A stretch of 64,000 bases of DNA from Thalassobius vesicularis (lineage in GTDB: Bacteria > Pseudomonadota > Alphaproteobacteria > Rhodobacterales > Rhodobacteraceae), in contig NZ_SSMD01000008.1 in assembly GCF_004799325.1 (NCBI RefSeq), positions 62,001 through 126,000 on the forward strand, written 5' to 3'. Positions within the stretch are counted from its first letter, which is position 1, and each line of letters begins with the position of its first letter. Made by a program: the position numbers and the translations under genes. The notes beneath the pieces were generated by a model. That model was not told the DNA's origin. It did no database searches and saw nothing but the letters and a program-made list of their open reading frames with translations. Shown here piece by piece: positions 33,691-43,458 of the stretch.

Positions 33691-35602
33691 TTTTACGAAG
33701 AACCGGTCTTCAGGCGGCGAAACGATTGGTGCACTTCTGGCGAAGAACGCGTCGCTCCACGGAAAGGATATCGCCCTTCGCGAAAAAGAGCGTGGGATAT
33801 GGAAAGAAACCACTTGGGCGGAATACGCCCAAGAGGTGGTGGCCTGTGCGGCTGGACTTGAAAAAATCGGCGTGAAGCCTGGCAAAGCAGTGCTTGTTCT
33901 GGGCGATAACCGTGCGCGGTTGTATGGTGGCATGCTGGCTGTTTCGTTGCTTGGTGCCTACGCCATGCCCGCTTATCCGGGCGCAACTCTTGAGGAACTG
34001 CGGCACTTTCTTGGCGAAGTCGAGATCGTCGCGGCCATCGCGGAAGATCAGGAACAGGTTGACAAGATCCTGGAACTGAAGGACACGGGCGCCGAGGGCA
34101 TCGACCACATCATTTATGATGAAGCGCGCGGTCTTGGCTTCTACGAGGTTGAAGGGCTGATGTCCTGGGATCACCTGATCGAAGTTGGTCAGCACGATCT
34201 GAACGAAACCCCGGGCCTGCGTGAGGAACTGCTTAATCGTGCGAAGCCGGAAGATCCGGCCATTTTTCTGCACTCCTCCGGAACGACGGGCGCGCCGAAG
34301 GGCATCGTACTGAGTCAGAAGAACGTTCTTGCTGCTGCTCGGAATGGACATGCGGCGGGTGCCTTCGACGAAAATGAGGAGATCCTCGCGTACTTGCCGA
34401 TGGCCTGGGTGGGAGACTACGCCATAACCGTTGCCGCGGCACTCCTTTGGCGTTTCACCGTGAATGTGCCTGAGCGCCAGGAAACGGTCGTGCGCGACAT
34501 GCGCGAGATCGCTCCGACCTTCTATCTGGCGGCGCCGAGAAGCTGGGACCAAATGCTGACGACAATCCAGGTGGGTATCGAGAATTCGACCCCTTTCAAG
34601 AAATGGCTGTATCATTTCTTCATGGATCGGGCCATCGCCGCTGAGACACGCAAGCTGAACGGAAAAAGCGGTGGTATATTGGAGCCTTTGGGCCGACTTT
34701 TGGGTGAGGCAATTGTTTTCGGTCCGATCAAGGACCAGTTCGGAATGAGCCGCCTCAAGAACGCGTTCACCGGCGGCGAAGCGATCGGCGAAGACACCTT
34801 TGTTTTCTACCGAGCCTTGGGAATCAAATTGCGCCAACTCTACGGCCAAACCGAAAACAGCGCGATCAATGCAATTCAGTCTCCGGGTGAAGTGCGCCTT
34901 CATACGGTTGGCAAACCCGCGCCCGGCGTCGAGGTGACCATCGCCGAGGACGGGGAGATCTTGGTACGCTCGGACAGCGTATTCGAAGGGTACTTCAACA
35001 AACCCGAAGCGACCGCCGAAGCCCTTGAGGGCGGGTGGCTGCATACAGGTGATGCCGGGTATTTGGAGGAAGATGGACACCTGGTTGTTCTGGGGCGCGT
35101 CTCCGAGGTCATGCATACGGCCGGAGGCGAGCGGTTTGTGCCAAACTACATCGAGAACCGGTTGAAATTCAGCCCTTATATTAAGGATGCTGCCGTAATC
35201 GGCGCCGGGCTTGACGAATTGACGGCTATGGTCTGCGTGGATTTCGAAGCCGTTGGCCACTGGGCAGAGGTGAACGGCGTGCCCTATGTGTCTTATGCCG
35301 ATCTTTCTCAGCGTGAAGAGGTCGCGACGTTGCTTCGCGAGGCCTTCCAACGGGTCAACAAGGCCGTCACCGAACCATTGCGCCTGCAACGCTTTGTCAG
35401 TCTGCCGAAAGAATTCGACCCGGACGATGGCGAAATCACGCGAACCCGAAAACTGCGGCGGAAGGTCGTTCAGGAACGCTATGCCGACGTGATCGCAGCG
35501 CTCTACGACGGTTCAAAAGAGGTCCATGTAAGCGCGCAGGTGACTTACGAGACCGGGGAAGTAGGGAAGGTCGAAAGAAGCCTTCCCATCAGGGAGGTAT
35601 AA
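33683..35602 (+). CDS. AMP-forming acyl-CoA synthetase embedded in importer operon
   Basis: A 639-residue long-chain-type ligase. It contains the P-loop 'IFLHSSGTTGAPKGIVLS', the 'YGQTENSAIN' motif, the 'GWLHTGDAGYLEEDGHLVVLGR' hinge motif and the C-terminal 'ITRTRKLRRKVV' that bears the catalytic Lys region. It activates a carboxylic acid to the CoA thioester with ATP. It lies between livG and livH and overlaps livG by 8 bases, so uptake and activation are coupled (vectorial acylation), which is inference from layout. Confidence 0.92.
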   Translation: MTDFTKNRSSGGETIGALLAKNASLHGKDIALREKERGIWKETTWAEYAQEVVACAAGLEKIGVKPGKAVLVLGDNRARLYGGMLAVSLLGAYAMPAYPGATLEELRHFLGEVEIVAAIAEDQEQVDKILELKDTGAEGIDHIIYDEARGLGFYEVEGLMSWDHLIEVGQHDLNETPGLREELLNRAKPEDPAIFLHSSGTTGAPKGIVLSQKNVLAAARNGHAAGAFDENEEILAYLPMAWVGDYAITVAAALLWRFTVNVPERQETVVRDMREIAPTFYLAAPRSWDQMLTTIQVGIENSTPFKKWLYHFFMDRAIAAETRKLNGKSGGILEPLGRLLGEAIVFGPIKDQFGMSRLKNAFTGGEAIGEDTFVFYRALGIKLRQLYGQTENSAINAIQSPGEVRLHTVGKPAPGVEVTIAEDGEILVRSDSVFEGYFNKPEATAEALEGGWLHTGDAGYLEEDGHLVVLGRVSEVMHTAGGERFVPNYIENRLKFSPYIKDAAVIGAGLDELTAMVCVDFEAVGHWAEVNGVPYVSYADLSQREEVATLLREAFQRVNKAVTEPLRLQRFVSLPKEFDPDDGEITRTRKLRRKVVQERYADVIAALYDGSKEVHVSAQVTYETGEVGKVERSLPIREV

Positions 35603-36490
35603 ATGGACTGGGTCTTTCTATCAGAGCTTGCGATCAACGGAGCCTTGACGGGTCTGCTGTACTCGCTATTCGCCATCGGCCTTGTGCTGATTTACAAGGC
35701 ATCTTCGGTGCCCAATCTGGCGCAGGGCGGGTTGACCATGGTCGGGGCCTATGTGGTCCTGGCGCTGGCACGCGACGTGGGTTTACCCTTGTGGCTGGCC
35801 ATCCCTCTGGCTGCGGTTGTCATGTTCGGCCTTGGGTTCGGCATTGAGCGTGTTGCTCTGCGCCGTCTCGCAGGTCGGCCGGTTGTCATGATCTTGATGC
35901 TGACACTCGGCCTCGACATTTTCCTGCGGGGTACAACGCTTGCGATCTGGGGCGGGACGTCGCGTTCGATGGAATTGGGCGTCAGCTATGATCCGCTGTT
36001 CCTGGGCGACATATTCATCAGCCGCATCCATCTGGTTGGTGCCGGTGTTGCGCTCGTCTTGTTTGTCGCCTTCATGCTGTTTTTCCGAACCCGGACCGGG
36101 ATCAAGTTGCGGGCGATCGCGGATGATTACATGGCTTCGTGGTCGGTCGGCATCTCGGTTGAACGCGGAGTTGGCTTTTCTTGGGCGCTGGCATCCGTTG
36201 TTGCCGTCGCCGCAGGCGTTATATGGGGCGAGATTCAGGGTGTCGATCAGGCGCTGTCGCTGTTGCTTCTCAAAGGTCTGACGGTTGCCGTTCTCGGTGG
36301 TCTCGACAGTATCCTTGGCGCCGTGATCGCGGGCATCATCCTGGGCGTCGTCGAAAACGTTGGCGCTGATTTCCTCGATCCGCTTGTCGGAGGCGGAAGC
36401 CGTGAGCTTATCGTCGCTGCCGTGCTCATTCTTACGGTCATGATCCGTCCGCACGGGCTGTTCGGTCGTCACGACATCGAAAGGGTGTAA
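35603..36490 (+). CDS. livH: Branched-chain-type ABC permease (LivH-like)
   Basis: A 295-residue permease with about eight transmembrane helices. The N-terminal 'LAINGALTGLLYSLFAIGLVLIYKASSVPNLAQGG' and the conserved 'LLKGLTVAVLGGLDSILGAVIAGIILGVVENV' mark the family. It starts directly at the synthetase stop (AGGGAGGTATAA upstream). It forms the membrane channel with LivM. Confidence 0.92.
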   Translation: MDWVFLSELAINGALTGLLYSLFAIGLVLIYKASSVPNLAQGGLTMVGAYVVLALARDVGLPLWLAIPLAAVVMFGLGFGIERVALRRLAGRPVVMILMLTLGLDIFLRGTTLAIWGGTSRSMELGVSYDPLFLGDIFISRIHLVGAGVALVLFVAFMLFFRTRTGIKLRAIADDYMASWSVGISVERGVGFSWALASVVAVAAGVIWGEIQGVDQALSLLLLKGLTVAVLGGLDSILGAVIAGIILGVVENVGADFLDPLVGGGSRELIVAAVLILTVMIRPHGLFGRHDIERV

Positions 36491-36493
36491 GGG

Positions 36494-37567
36494 ATGTTTT
36501 ACAGACTTTCCGGCGTCCATCACGCCAACTACGTTTCGGACAGCCGTATCTTCAAGGTGCCTGCCGACAGAAATCTGACAGCATTCATCTTTCTGATCGG
36601 TCTTGCCGCGCCATTCATCATCCCGTCGCTTTATCTGAACAGCTACATGCTTCCCTGGCTGATCTGGACGGCCGCCGCGCTTGGATTGAATCTGGTGACA
36701 GGTTGGGCAGGCCAACTTCACTTGGGTTATGCTGCGGTCATGGCCGTCGGAGCGTATTCGTCGATCCATGCCGCGCGTTTCGGGGTGCCGTGGGAATTCG
36801 CCCTGATCATCGGCGGATTGACGTCATCCGTGATAGGCAGCCTGTTTGCTTTTGCCGCTTTGCGGGTCAAGGGACTGTATCTCGCCCTTACCACTCTTGC
36901 GATGCAATTCGTGATGGACTGGGTTCTGACCCACTCTCCGGCGATCTCGGGGGGTTCACACGCGTCGCTCCAGTCACCGACATTGGCTCTGCTCGGGCAA
37001 GAGATTACCACTGATACTGGCTTCTACTATGTCGCCTTCGGCTGGTGTGTGTTGGTGACGATCTTCATGCTTAATCTCAAGCGTACTGGACTCGGTCGCG
37101 CCTTGGTCGCTGTCCGGGAAAAAGACTTTGCGGCCGCGATCCTGGGTGTGAACAGTTTCTACTACAAAATCCTCGCGTTCGCGACTTCGTCGTTCATCGC
37201 AGGCGTCAGCGGTGCGTTGCTTGTTGCCACCTTTTTCTTTCTCGCCGCACCCGAGCAATTTTCGGTTGCCGTTTCGATCCAGGTTCTTGCGATGGTGATT
37301 GTTGGCGGCCTTGGCAGCATTATCGGTTCCTATTTCGGTGTTGCCCTGATCCTTCTTGTTCCGGGTATCGTGAACGGTCTCGTCGTCACGCTGAGTGACG
37401 GGCTTGGCATGCAGATCGATGTTGAAACACTCGCTCACATCCCGAACGCAGTCTATGGCGCACTGATCGTCATTATCCTTCTGATCGAACCACTCGGTTT
37501 GGGAAAACTCTACGGCAACATCAGAGACTATCTGATGGTCTGGCCCTTCGATCAGTTCAAGAAATAG
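36494..37567 (+). CDS. livM: Branched-chain-type ABC permease (LivM-like)
   Basis: A 357-residue permease with a hydrophilic N-terminus of about 30 residues and eight to ten helices. Signatures are 'LGLNLVTGWAGQLHLGYAAVMAVGAY' and the cytoplasmic EAA-like loop 'GRALVAVREKDFAAAILGVN', followed by 'VIVGGLGSIIGSYFGV'. It starts three bases after livH and is the second half of the channel. Confidence 0.92.
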   Translation: MFYRLSGVHHANYVSDSRIFKVPADRNLTAFIFLIGLAAPFIIPSLYLNSYMLPWLIWTAAALGLNLVTGWAGQLHLGYAAVMAVGAYSSIHAARFGVPWEFALIIGGLTSSVIGSLFAFAALRVKGLYLALTTLAMQFVMDWVLTHSPAISGGSHASLQSPTLALLGQEITTDTGFYYVAFGWCVLVTIFMLNLKRTGLGRALVAVREKDFAAAILGVNSFYYKILAFATSSFIAGVSGALLVATFFFLAAPEQFSVAVSIQVLAMVIVGGLGSIIGSYFGVALILLVPGIVNGLVVTLSDGLGMQIDVETLAHIPNAVYGALIVIILLIEPLGLGKLYGNIRDYLMVWPFDQFKK

Positions 37568-37577
37568 GGGAATGCCG

Positions 37578-38387
37578 ATGCAAGAAAAAGTTGAAGCCCA
37601 GAACATTCTATCCATGAACAGCGTCGAAGTACTGTACGACAATGTAATACTGGCGATCAAAGGTGTTTCGGTCCAAGTCCCAAAGGGCGAGATGATCGCA
37701 CTCTTGGGATCGAACGGAGCGGGAAAAAGCACCACGTTGAAAGCGATCAGCGGTCTTTTGAAGGCTGAGCGCGGACGCATCAGCCGAGGTGAGATAACGT
37801 TCCAGGGAGTGGACATTACCGAAGCGCTCGCGCAAGAACGCGTCGAGATGGGCATCTGTCATGTCATCGAAGGGCGGCGGGTCTTCGAACATCTGACCCC
37901 CGACGAGAACCTGACCGCCGCCGCGCCGCGCGGAATGTCCCGATCAACGCTGAATGCGGAAAAGGACAAGATCTACGGATATTTTCCGCGGCTTGCCGAA
38001 CGCAAAAGTTCGCAAGCAGGCTATTTGTCGGGTGGTGAGCAACAGATGCTTGCCATTGGGCGGGCCCTCGTGACCCAGCCGAAGCTGTTGATGCTTGATG
38101 AACCAAGTCTCGGGCTTGCTCCGTTCCTGGTCGAGGAGATCTTCGGCATCTTGCAAAAGATCAATAAGGATGAGGGCCTGTCCGTCCTGCTGGTGGAACA
38201 GAACGCCCTGGCGGCTCTGGAAATCGTTTCGCAAGGGTACCTTATCGAGAACGGCCGCGTTGTTATGCACGGCACCGCCGAGGCGCTCAAATCTAACTCC
38301 GACATTCAGGAGTTCTATCTAGGCGGCGGAGAGACCGACTTTCACAACGTCAAGCACTACAGCCGACGCAAACGTTGGTTGAGTTGA
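37578..38387 (+). CDS. livF: Branched-chain-type ABC importer ATPase (LivF-like)
   Basis: A 269-residue ATPase with Walker A GSNGAGKSTT, signature 'YLSGGEQQMLAIGRAL', Walker B 'LLMLDEPSLGL' and 'LLVEQNALAALEI'. The C-terminal tail of about 25 residues (HNVKHYSRRKRW) is extra. The start at 37578 is preferred over 37572 because AGGGGA lies six bases upstream of it. It pairs with the LivG-like ATPase. Confidence 0.92.
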   Translation: MQEKVEAQNILSMNSVEVLYDNVILAIKGVSVQVPKGEMIALLGSNGAGKSTTLKAISGLLKAERGRISRGEITFQGVDITEALAQERVEMGICHVIEGRRVFEHLTPDENLTAAAPRGMSRSTLNAEKDKIYGYFPRLAERKSSQAGYLSGGEQQMLAIGRALVTQPKLLMLDEPSLGLAPFLVEEIFGILQKINKDEGLSVLLVEQNALAALEIVSQGYLIENGRVVMHGTAEALKSNSDIQEFYLGGGETDFHNVKHYSRRKRWLS

Positions 38388-38420
38388 GGTACTAATCAGA
38401 AGTTGTTCAGGGAGGAACAA

Positions 38421-39659
38421 ATGAAGAAACTTACCAAAGCGTTGGCCGTATTATCAATGTTCGGCGGAGCAATGTTTGGCACCCAGACGCTGGCCGAGCC
38501 ATTCAAGATCGGCATCTGCTACGATCTCAGCAAGGCCTATACCTTTGCCACGCCGCAGGTTTCGCAGGCCGCGATGGACCTTGCCAAGCTCATCAACATG
38601 AAGGGCGGCATCGGTGGGGAACCGGTCGAAGTCATCGTGCGTGACCACGGGAACGAACCGCAGCGCGGAATCGAGTGCTACTCCAAGCTCAGCCGCGAGG
38701 GTGTATTCGTCTTCGATACCCTGTCCACTCCGGTCTCTCTGGCTATCCTGCCGCGGGCCATGGAAGACGGGCGTATCCTGATGCAGTCGCTTGTCGGCCG
38801 AGGCGATGCCGTTGACGGCACCGTTTTCGAATGGGTCTATCCGGTCGGACCGACCTATTGGGGACAGGCGGCCAATGATGTTGCCTACATAAAGCAATTG
38901 CATGATGGCGACTTGTCGGACGTGAAGGTGGGGTTTGTGTATTTCGATTATCCTTTCGGACAGGAGCCGATCGAAATCCTGGAAACCTTGTCCGAAAAAG
39001 AGGGTTTCGAGCTTGAGCTGTACCCCGTGCCGCTTCCGGGCAGTGACCAGGCCGGTGTGTGGTCCAAGGTGCGCCGCGACAAGCCCGATCATGTAATCGT
39101 CTGGATGTTGGGCGGTGCGCATGTGGTTGCGTCGAAGGAGATGCAGCGCAATCGCATTCCGATGGACAAGTACATCTCGGTCAACTGGTTGAACGAAGTC
39201 GATATCGCCAACATCGGTGAAGAGGCCGCCAAGGGTATCAAGCGCGGTACCAATGTCGTGGGCGGTCAGGATATTGCCCTGTATCAGGAAATCATGTCCG
39301 AGCTTTATGACAAGGGCGAGGGGTCCGGCCCGATCGAGAAGACGCAGGACGTTTTCTACAACACCGGTCTGGCGATGTATTCAATCATGTTCGAAGCCGC
39401 GCGCAGGGCGGCAGAACAGGAAGGCCTTCCGATAACCGCGGAGTCCTACAAAGCCGGACTGGAATCTCTTGAGGGATACGACGCGAACGGGCTGATGGCC
39501 CCCATTACGGTGACGGCCGAAGATCATGGCGGCGGCGGTAAGACCCGGATCGAGATGTGGGACGGGGAGACTTGGGTGCCGCAAACCGACTGGATCTCTG
39601 AGTACACGGACGTCGTGTGGGACGTGGTGAAAGAAAGTTCCTCAAAATACGAGCAGTGA
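38421..39659 (+). CDS. Periplasmic substrate-binding protein (LivJ-like), copy 1
   Basis: A 412-residue type I periplasmic binding protein with signal peptide MKKLTKALAVLSMFGGAMFG cleaved after LAEP or nearby. 'KIGICYDLSKAYTFATPQVSQAA' and 'PVEVIVRDHGNEPQRGIECYSKL' open the domain and 'HGGGGKTRIEMWDGETWVPQTDW' closes it. GGAGGAAC precedes the ATG. It is highly similar to the next gene along its whole length, a tandem duplication. It should deliver the substrate to the LivHMGF transporter. Confidence 0.92.
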   Translation: MKKLTKALAVLSMFGGAMFGTQTLAEPFKIGICYDLSKAYTFATPQVSQAAMDLAKLINMKGGIGGEPVEVIVRDHGNEPQRGIECYSKLSREGVFVFDTLSTPVSLAILPRAMEDGRILMQSLVGRGDAVDGTVFEWVYPVGPTYWGQAANDVAYIKQLHDGDLSDVKVGFVYFDYPFGQEPIEILETLSEKEGFELELYPVPLPGSDQAGVWSKVRRDKPDHVIVWMLGGAHVVASKEMQRNRIPMDKYISVNWLNEVDIANIGEEAAKGIKRGTNVVGGQDIALYQEIMSELYDKGEGSGPIEKTQDVFYNTGLAMYSIMFEAARRAAEQEGLPITAESYKAGLESLEGYDANGLMAPITVTAEDHGGGGKTRIEMWDGETWVPQTDWISEYTDVVWDVVKESSSKYEQ

Positions 39660-39756
39660 AAGACAGGTAGCAGGAAGGGTGACGCTACGCAGGGCGGCAG
39701 CGGCGCTTACGAAACGGTATCATCGCCCTAAACCCTAGAAACGGGAGAGAGAAAAC

Positions 39757-41007
39757 ATGAAAGTCAAACAGCACATTAAGGCAGTGGTCCTTGCTGCTGC
39801 GCTGGCAACAAGCGCGACTGTGGCCTCAGCGCAGGACAAGGAGCCGATCCGCTTCGGACTCTGCTTCGACCTCAGCAAGTCCTACACCTTCATTTCGCCT
39901 CAGGTGGCCCAGGCCGCTCAGGACCTCGCGATGTATACCAACGAAAACGGTGGTATCGAAGGGCATCCGGTGGAAATCATCGTGCGCGATCACGGCAACG
40001 AACCGCAGCGCGGCGTGGAATGCTACGAGCAGCTCAAGCGTGAAGGTGTATTCATTTTCAACATGCTCTCGACGCCGGTCACGAATGCGGTTCTGCCCCG
40101 TGCAATGAGAGACGGTAACATCCTGATGCAATCGTTCGTCGGTCGGGGTGACGCCGTGGATGGCGAGGTGTTCGAATGGGTTTTCCCGGTCGGCCCGACC
40201 TATTGGCAGCAGGCGGCGAACGACGTTGCATTCATCAAGGAGCAGATGGGCGGTGATCTGAGCGATGCGAAGATCGGGTTCATCTATCTGGACTACCCCT
40301 TTGGCCAGGAACCGATCGAGATCCTGAAAACGCTTTCCGAGAAGGAAGGGTTCGAACTGGAGCTTTATCCCGTGCCGCTTCCCGGGTCGGATCAAGCCGG
40401 CGCATGGAGCAAAATCCGCCGCGACAAGCCCGACTATGTGATCAGCTGGCTACTGGCGGGCGGACATGTGGTCGCCTCGAAGGAAATGCGCCGCAACCGT
40501 TTCCCGATCGACCGCTATCTGTCGGTGAACTGGCTGAACGAAGTCGATATCGCCAATATCGGCGCGGAAGAGGCGAAAGGCATCCTGCGCGGGACCAACG
40601 TGGCCGGCGGCCAGGAAGTCCCGCTCGTCAAGACGATGCTGGACACCTACTATGCCAATGGCAAGGGCAGCGGACCCGAGAGCCTCGTGCGCGACGTGTA
40701 CTACAATACGGGCATGGCGATCTACTCGGCCGGTTTCGAAGCTGCGCGTATTGCGATTACCGAAAACGGTTGGCCGATCACACCGGAAACCATGAAGAAT
40801 GCCTTTGAATCGATCGAGAACTTCGATGGAAACGGCATCATGGCCCCGGTTACAGTGACCGACAAAGACCACGGAGGTGGTGGCAAGACCCGGGTCGAAC
40901 AGTGGAATGGCGAAACCTGGGTTCCGCTGACCGACTGGAGCGCCGACTATCTCGACGTTGTTTGGGATGTCATCAAGCACAGCTCGGCGACTTTCACCGT
41001 CGAATAA
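39757..41007 (+). CDS. Periplasmic substrate-binding protein (LivJ-like), copy 2
   Basis: A 416-residue paralogue of the preceding protein with signal peptide MKVKQHIKAVVLAAALATSA. Most segments match copy 1 nearly word for word (for example 'SVNWLNEVDIANIG', 'GSDQAGAWSKIRRDKPD'), while the ligand-facing loops vary. Two receptors for one importer suggest a widened range of substrates or different affinities. A hairpin terminator follows the gene. Confidence 0.92.
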   Translation: MKVKQHIKAVVLAAALATSATVASAQDKEPIRFGLCFDLSKSYTFISPQVAQAAQDLAMYTNENGGIEGHPVEIIVRDHGNEPQRGVECYEQLKREGVFIFNMLSTPVTNAVLPRAMRDGNILMQSFVGRGDAVDGEVFEWVFPVGPTYWQQAANDVAFIKEQMGGDLSDAKIGFIYLDYPFGQEPIEILKTLSEKEGFELELYPVPLPGSDQAGAWSKIRRDKPDYVISWLLAGGHVVASKEMRRNRFPIDRYLSVNWLNEVDIANIGAEEAKGILRGTNVAGGQEVPLVKTMLDTYYANGKGSGPESLVRDVYYNTGMAIYSAGFEAARIAITENGWPITPETMKNAFESIENFDGNGIMAPVTVTDKDHGGGGKTRVEQWNGETWVPLTDWSADYLDVVWDVIKHSSATFTVE

Positions 41008-41013
41008 GACTGG

Positions 41014-41048
41014 GCTTCCCCGCGGCAGACACGTCGCGGGGAAGCTTT
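41014..41048 (+). terminator. Hairpin terminator after second binding protein
   Basis: A perfect 11-bp stem, GCTTCCCCGCG (41014-41024) with CGCGGGGAAGC (41035-41045), encloses a 10-base loop and is followed by only three T. It could stop or attenuate transcription between the importer genes and the hydratase/ETF genes. Confidence 0.55.
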
Positions 41049-41086
41049 CCGCAGTTAGATTGTCCCGAGAAAGCGAAGCAGGTATC

Positions 41087-41863
41087 ATGAGCCCCATTGA
41101 CGTGAAGATCGAAGACGGAATTGCAACCGTCTGTATTAACCGGCCCGAACGCAAAAACGCACTTTCCGTGGCGGCTACGAACGGGCTGACCGATGCTTGG
41201 GAAAAGATCGAGGCGGATGACAGCGTTCGTGTGGCCATTCTGACTTCGGCCGATTGTGGCGTGTTCAGCGCCGGACTGGATCTGAAGGAAGCCACAAAAA
41301 TCGCACGCGACGAGGGCGTCGATATCCTGTCCAAGATGCGCGATCCGTTTCACGAGACAATGCGCGCCTGCAAGAAACCGATCATCGCGGCGATGACGGG
41401 GTCGCTGATGGCGGGCGGAATGATGCTGACTTTGAATTGCGATCTGCGGGTCGGTCTCAAGGGGACCAAGGTCGGTATCACCGAAGTAAAGATCGGTCGT
41501 GGATCGCCTTGGGCATCGCCAGCATTGTCCATGCTGCCGCAGCCCATCCTTATGGAAATAGTTCTGACCGGCGACTTGATGCCGATCGAGCGCCTGCACG
41601 AATACGGGTTCACCAACTATATCGAAGACACTCCCGATGCTGTCCGCGCACGGGCCTTCGACCTTGCCAAACGCATTGCCAGCGCGGCCCCGCTGTCGGT
41701 TGTTGCCGCGAAAGGCAGTGTTCGCGCAACCATGGATCTTGGCTGTGCCGGTGGTCTGGAAGAGGGCAAGCGCCTGCACGAGGTGGTTTACGCCAGCAAC
41801 GACGCGATTGAAGGCCCAAAGGCCTTTGCTGAAAAGCGAGCACCCGTCTGGACCGGGACCTGA
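41087..41863 (+). CDS. Enoyl-CoA hydratase/isomerase family protein
   Basis: A 258-residue crotonase-fold protein. The oxyanion-hole segments are 'SAGLDLKEA' and 'GSLMAGGMMLTLNCDL'. The first catalytic Glu of true hydratases is replaced (GGMMLT where GGxELA is usual), while the second is present in 'GITEVKIG'. It may therefore be an isomerase, a hydrolase or a specialised hydratase. The start at 41087 follows GCAGGTATC. It lies between a hairpin and a second crotonase gene. Confidence 0.87.
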   Translation: MSPIDVKIEDGIATVCINRPERKNALSVAATNGLTDAWEKIEADDSVRVAILTSADCGVFSAGLDLKEATKIARDEGVDILSKMRDPFHETMRACKKPIIAAMTGSLMAGGMMLTLNCDLRVGLKGTKVGITEVKIGRGSPWASPALSMLPQPILMEIVLTGDLMPIERLHEYGFTNYIEDTPDAVRARAFDLAKRIASAAPLSVVAAKGSVRATMDLGCAGGLEEGKRLHEVVYASNDAIEGPKAFAEKRAPVWTGT

Positions 41864-41874
41864 TGGAGGCTTGA

Positions 41875-42657
41875 ATGACTGAGCTTATTCGCCTGGACAG
41901 GGATGGCCCTGTCGGAATCCTGCGGTTTCTTCAGCCGACAAAACGCAACCCTTACAGCATCGGGTTCGTCGAAGAACTAGTGGCGCTCCTGCGCGAAGCC
42001 GAACGGGACGCTACGATCCGTGTCGTTGTTATGACCGGTGGCGATCATTTCAGCAGCGGCGGCGATCTTGTCGGGTTTCAGTCTGAGATCGCGAAAGGCG
42101 CAAAGGCGACATCGGAAATGGTGGAGCTGGTTCACGATGGCGGACGCGCGGCCTATCTGTTTCGCAAACCTCTGATTTCCGCGGTATGCGGCGTGGCTTT
42201 TGGCGCGGGTTTAAGCCTGGCCTTGTCGGCGGACATTGTCGTTGCTGCCGAAGATGCCCGGCTGTGCGAAGTTTTTGCGCGCGTCGGCGGCTGTCCTGAC
42301 ACGGGATCAAGCTGGCTGCTTCAACAGCGTGCCGGTGCGGGGGTGGCGCGGATGCTGGTGCTCACGGGCCGCGAGATCGACGGACGCACCGCTAGGGACC
42401 TGCGCGTTGTCGAAGAATGCGTGCCGGCCAACCAGGTCGAGGTACGGGCGTTGGAAATTGCCCGCGAGATTGCAACGCACCCGATGTTTGGCGTTCAGAC
42501 CGCAAAGCGTGTGATGCGCGCCGCAGCCGAGTGCAGCTATCTCGAGGCGCTGGATATCGAGCGCGATGCCCAAAGCGTTTTGCTGTGCGCGCATGACTTT
42601 CCCGAGGCGATGAAAGCGTTCTCGGAAAAAAGAACTCCAGAATTCAAAGACCGTTAG
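41875..42657 (+). CDS. Enoyl-CoA hydratase/isomerase family protein
   Basis: A 260-residue crotonase-fold protein with 'HFSSGGDLVGF' and 'CGVAFGAGLSLALSADIVVA'. The first Glu is absent. The acidic residues in 'LCEVFARVGGCPDTGSSWLL' are at the usual place for PaaG-type isomerases. It follows the previous crotonase gene by 11 bases (TGATGGAGGCTTGA leader), so the two are co-expressed. Confidence 0.88.
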   Translation: MTELIRLDRDGPVGILRFLQPTKRNPYSIGFVEELVALLREAERDATIRVVVMTGGDHFSSGGDLVGFQSEIAKGAKATSEMVELVHDGGRAAYLFRKPLISAVCGVAFGAGLSLALSADIVVAAEDARLCEVFARVGGCPDTGSSWLLQQRAGAGVARMLVLTGREIDGRTARDLRVVEECVPANQVEVRALEIAREIATHPMFGVQTAKRVMRAAAECSYLEALDIERDAQSVLLCAHDFPEAMKAFSEKRTPEFKDR

Positions 42658-42699
42658 CTCGGTTGAAACCTTATCGCAAAACTCAAGGAGCCCACGCCA

Positions 42700-43458
42700 A
42701 TGAAGGTACTCGTGCCTGTGAAACGCGTGATCGACTACAACGTCAAGGTCCGCGTCAAGGCGGATGGCAGCGGTGTCGATCTCGCCAACGTCAAGATGTC
42801 GATGAACCCCTTCGACGAGATTGCCGTCGAAGAGGCGATCCGCCTGAAAGAGGCCGGAAAGGCCGATGAGGTCATCGCCGTGTCGATCGGTGTCAAGCAG
42901 GCGCAGGAAACCCTGCGCACCGCGCTGGCGATGGGTGCAGACCGCGCCATCCTGGTCGTGGCCGCCGATGACGTGCACCAGGACATCGAGCCGCTGGCCG
43001 TGGCGAAGATCCTGGCCAAGGTTGTCGAAGAAGAGCAGCCCGGCCTGGTGATCTGCGGCAAGCAGTCCATCGACAACGACATGAACGCCACCGGCCAGAT
43101 GCTGTCGGCGCTGATGGGCTGGAGCCAGGCGACCTTTGCCTCGGAAGTCACCATCGAGGGCGACAACGCCGTGGTGACCCGCGAGGTCGATGGCGGTCTG
43201 CAGACCATCAAGGTGTCGATGCCCACGGTCGTCACCGTCGACCTGCGCCTGAACGAGCCGCGTTACGCGACGCTGCCGAACATCATGAAGGCCAAGAAAA
43301 AGCCGCTGGATGAAAAGACCGCCGAGGATTACGGCGTCGATGTCACCCCGCGCCTGACCGTTGTCAAAACCTCCGAGCCGCCCGAGCGCGCTGCCGGTGA
43401 GATGGTCGGTTCGGTCGACGAGCTTGTGTCGAAACTCAAGGAAAAGGGGGCGGTGTAA
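42700..43458 (+). CDS. etfB: Electron transfer flavoprotein beta subunit
   Basis: A 252-residue EtfB. It begins '[20 protein letters not shown]' and has the signature '[58 protein letters not shown]' in part (about residues 146-200). It binds AMP and, with EtfA, accepts electrons from acyl-CoA dehydrogenases. Its stop overlaps the EtfA start. It may be the general ETF of the cell, since ETF genes of roseobacters look like this, or a dedicated one for this locus. Confidence 0.96.
   Translation: MKVLVPVKRVIDYNVKVRVKADGSGVDLANVKMSMNPFDEIAVEEAIRLKEAGKADEVIAVSIGVKQAQETLRTALAMGADRAILVVAADDVHQDIEPLAVAKILAKVVEEEQPGLVICGKQSIDNDMNATGQMLSALMGWSQATFASEVTIEGDNAVVTREVDGGLQTIKVSMPTVVTVDLRLNEPRYATLPNIMKAKKKPLDEKTAEDYGVDVTPRLTVVKTSEPPERAAGEMVGSVDELVSKLKEKGAV

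Noticed and set aside
33710-35389. A 559-codon open frame antisense to the acyl-CoA synthetase
   Set aside because: It is a shadow of a well-supported gene with all AMP-binding motifs on the plus strand.
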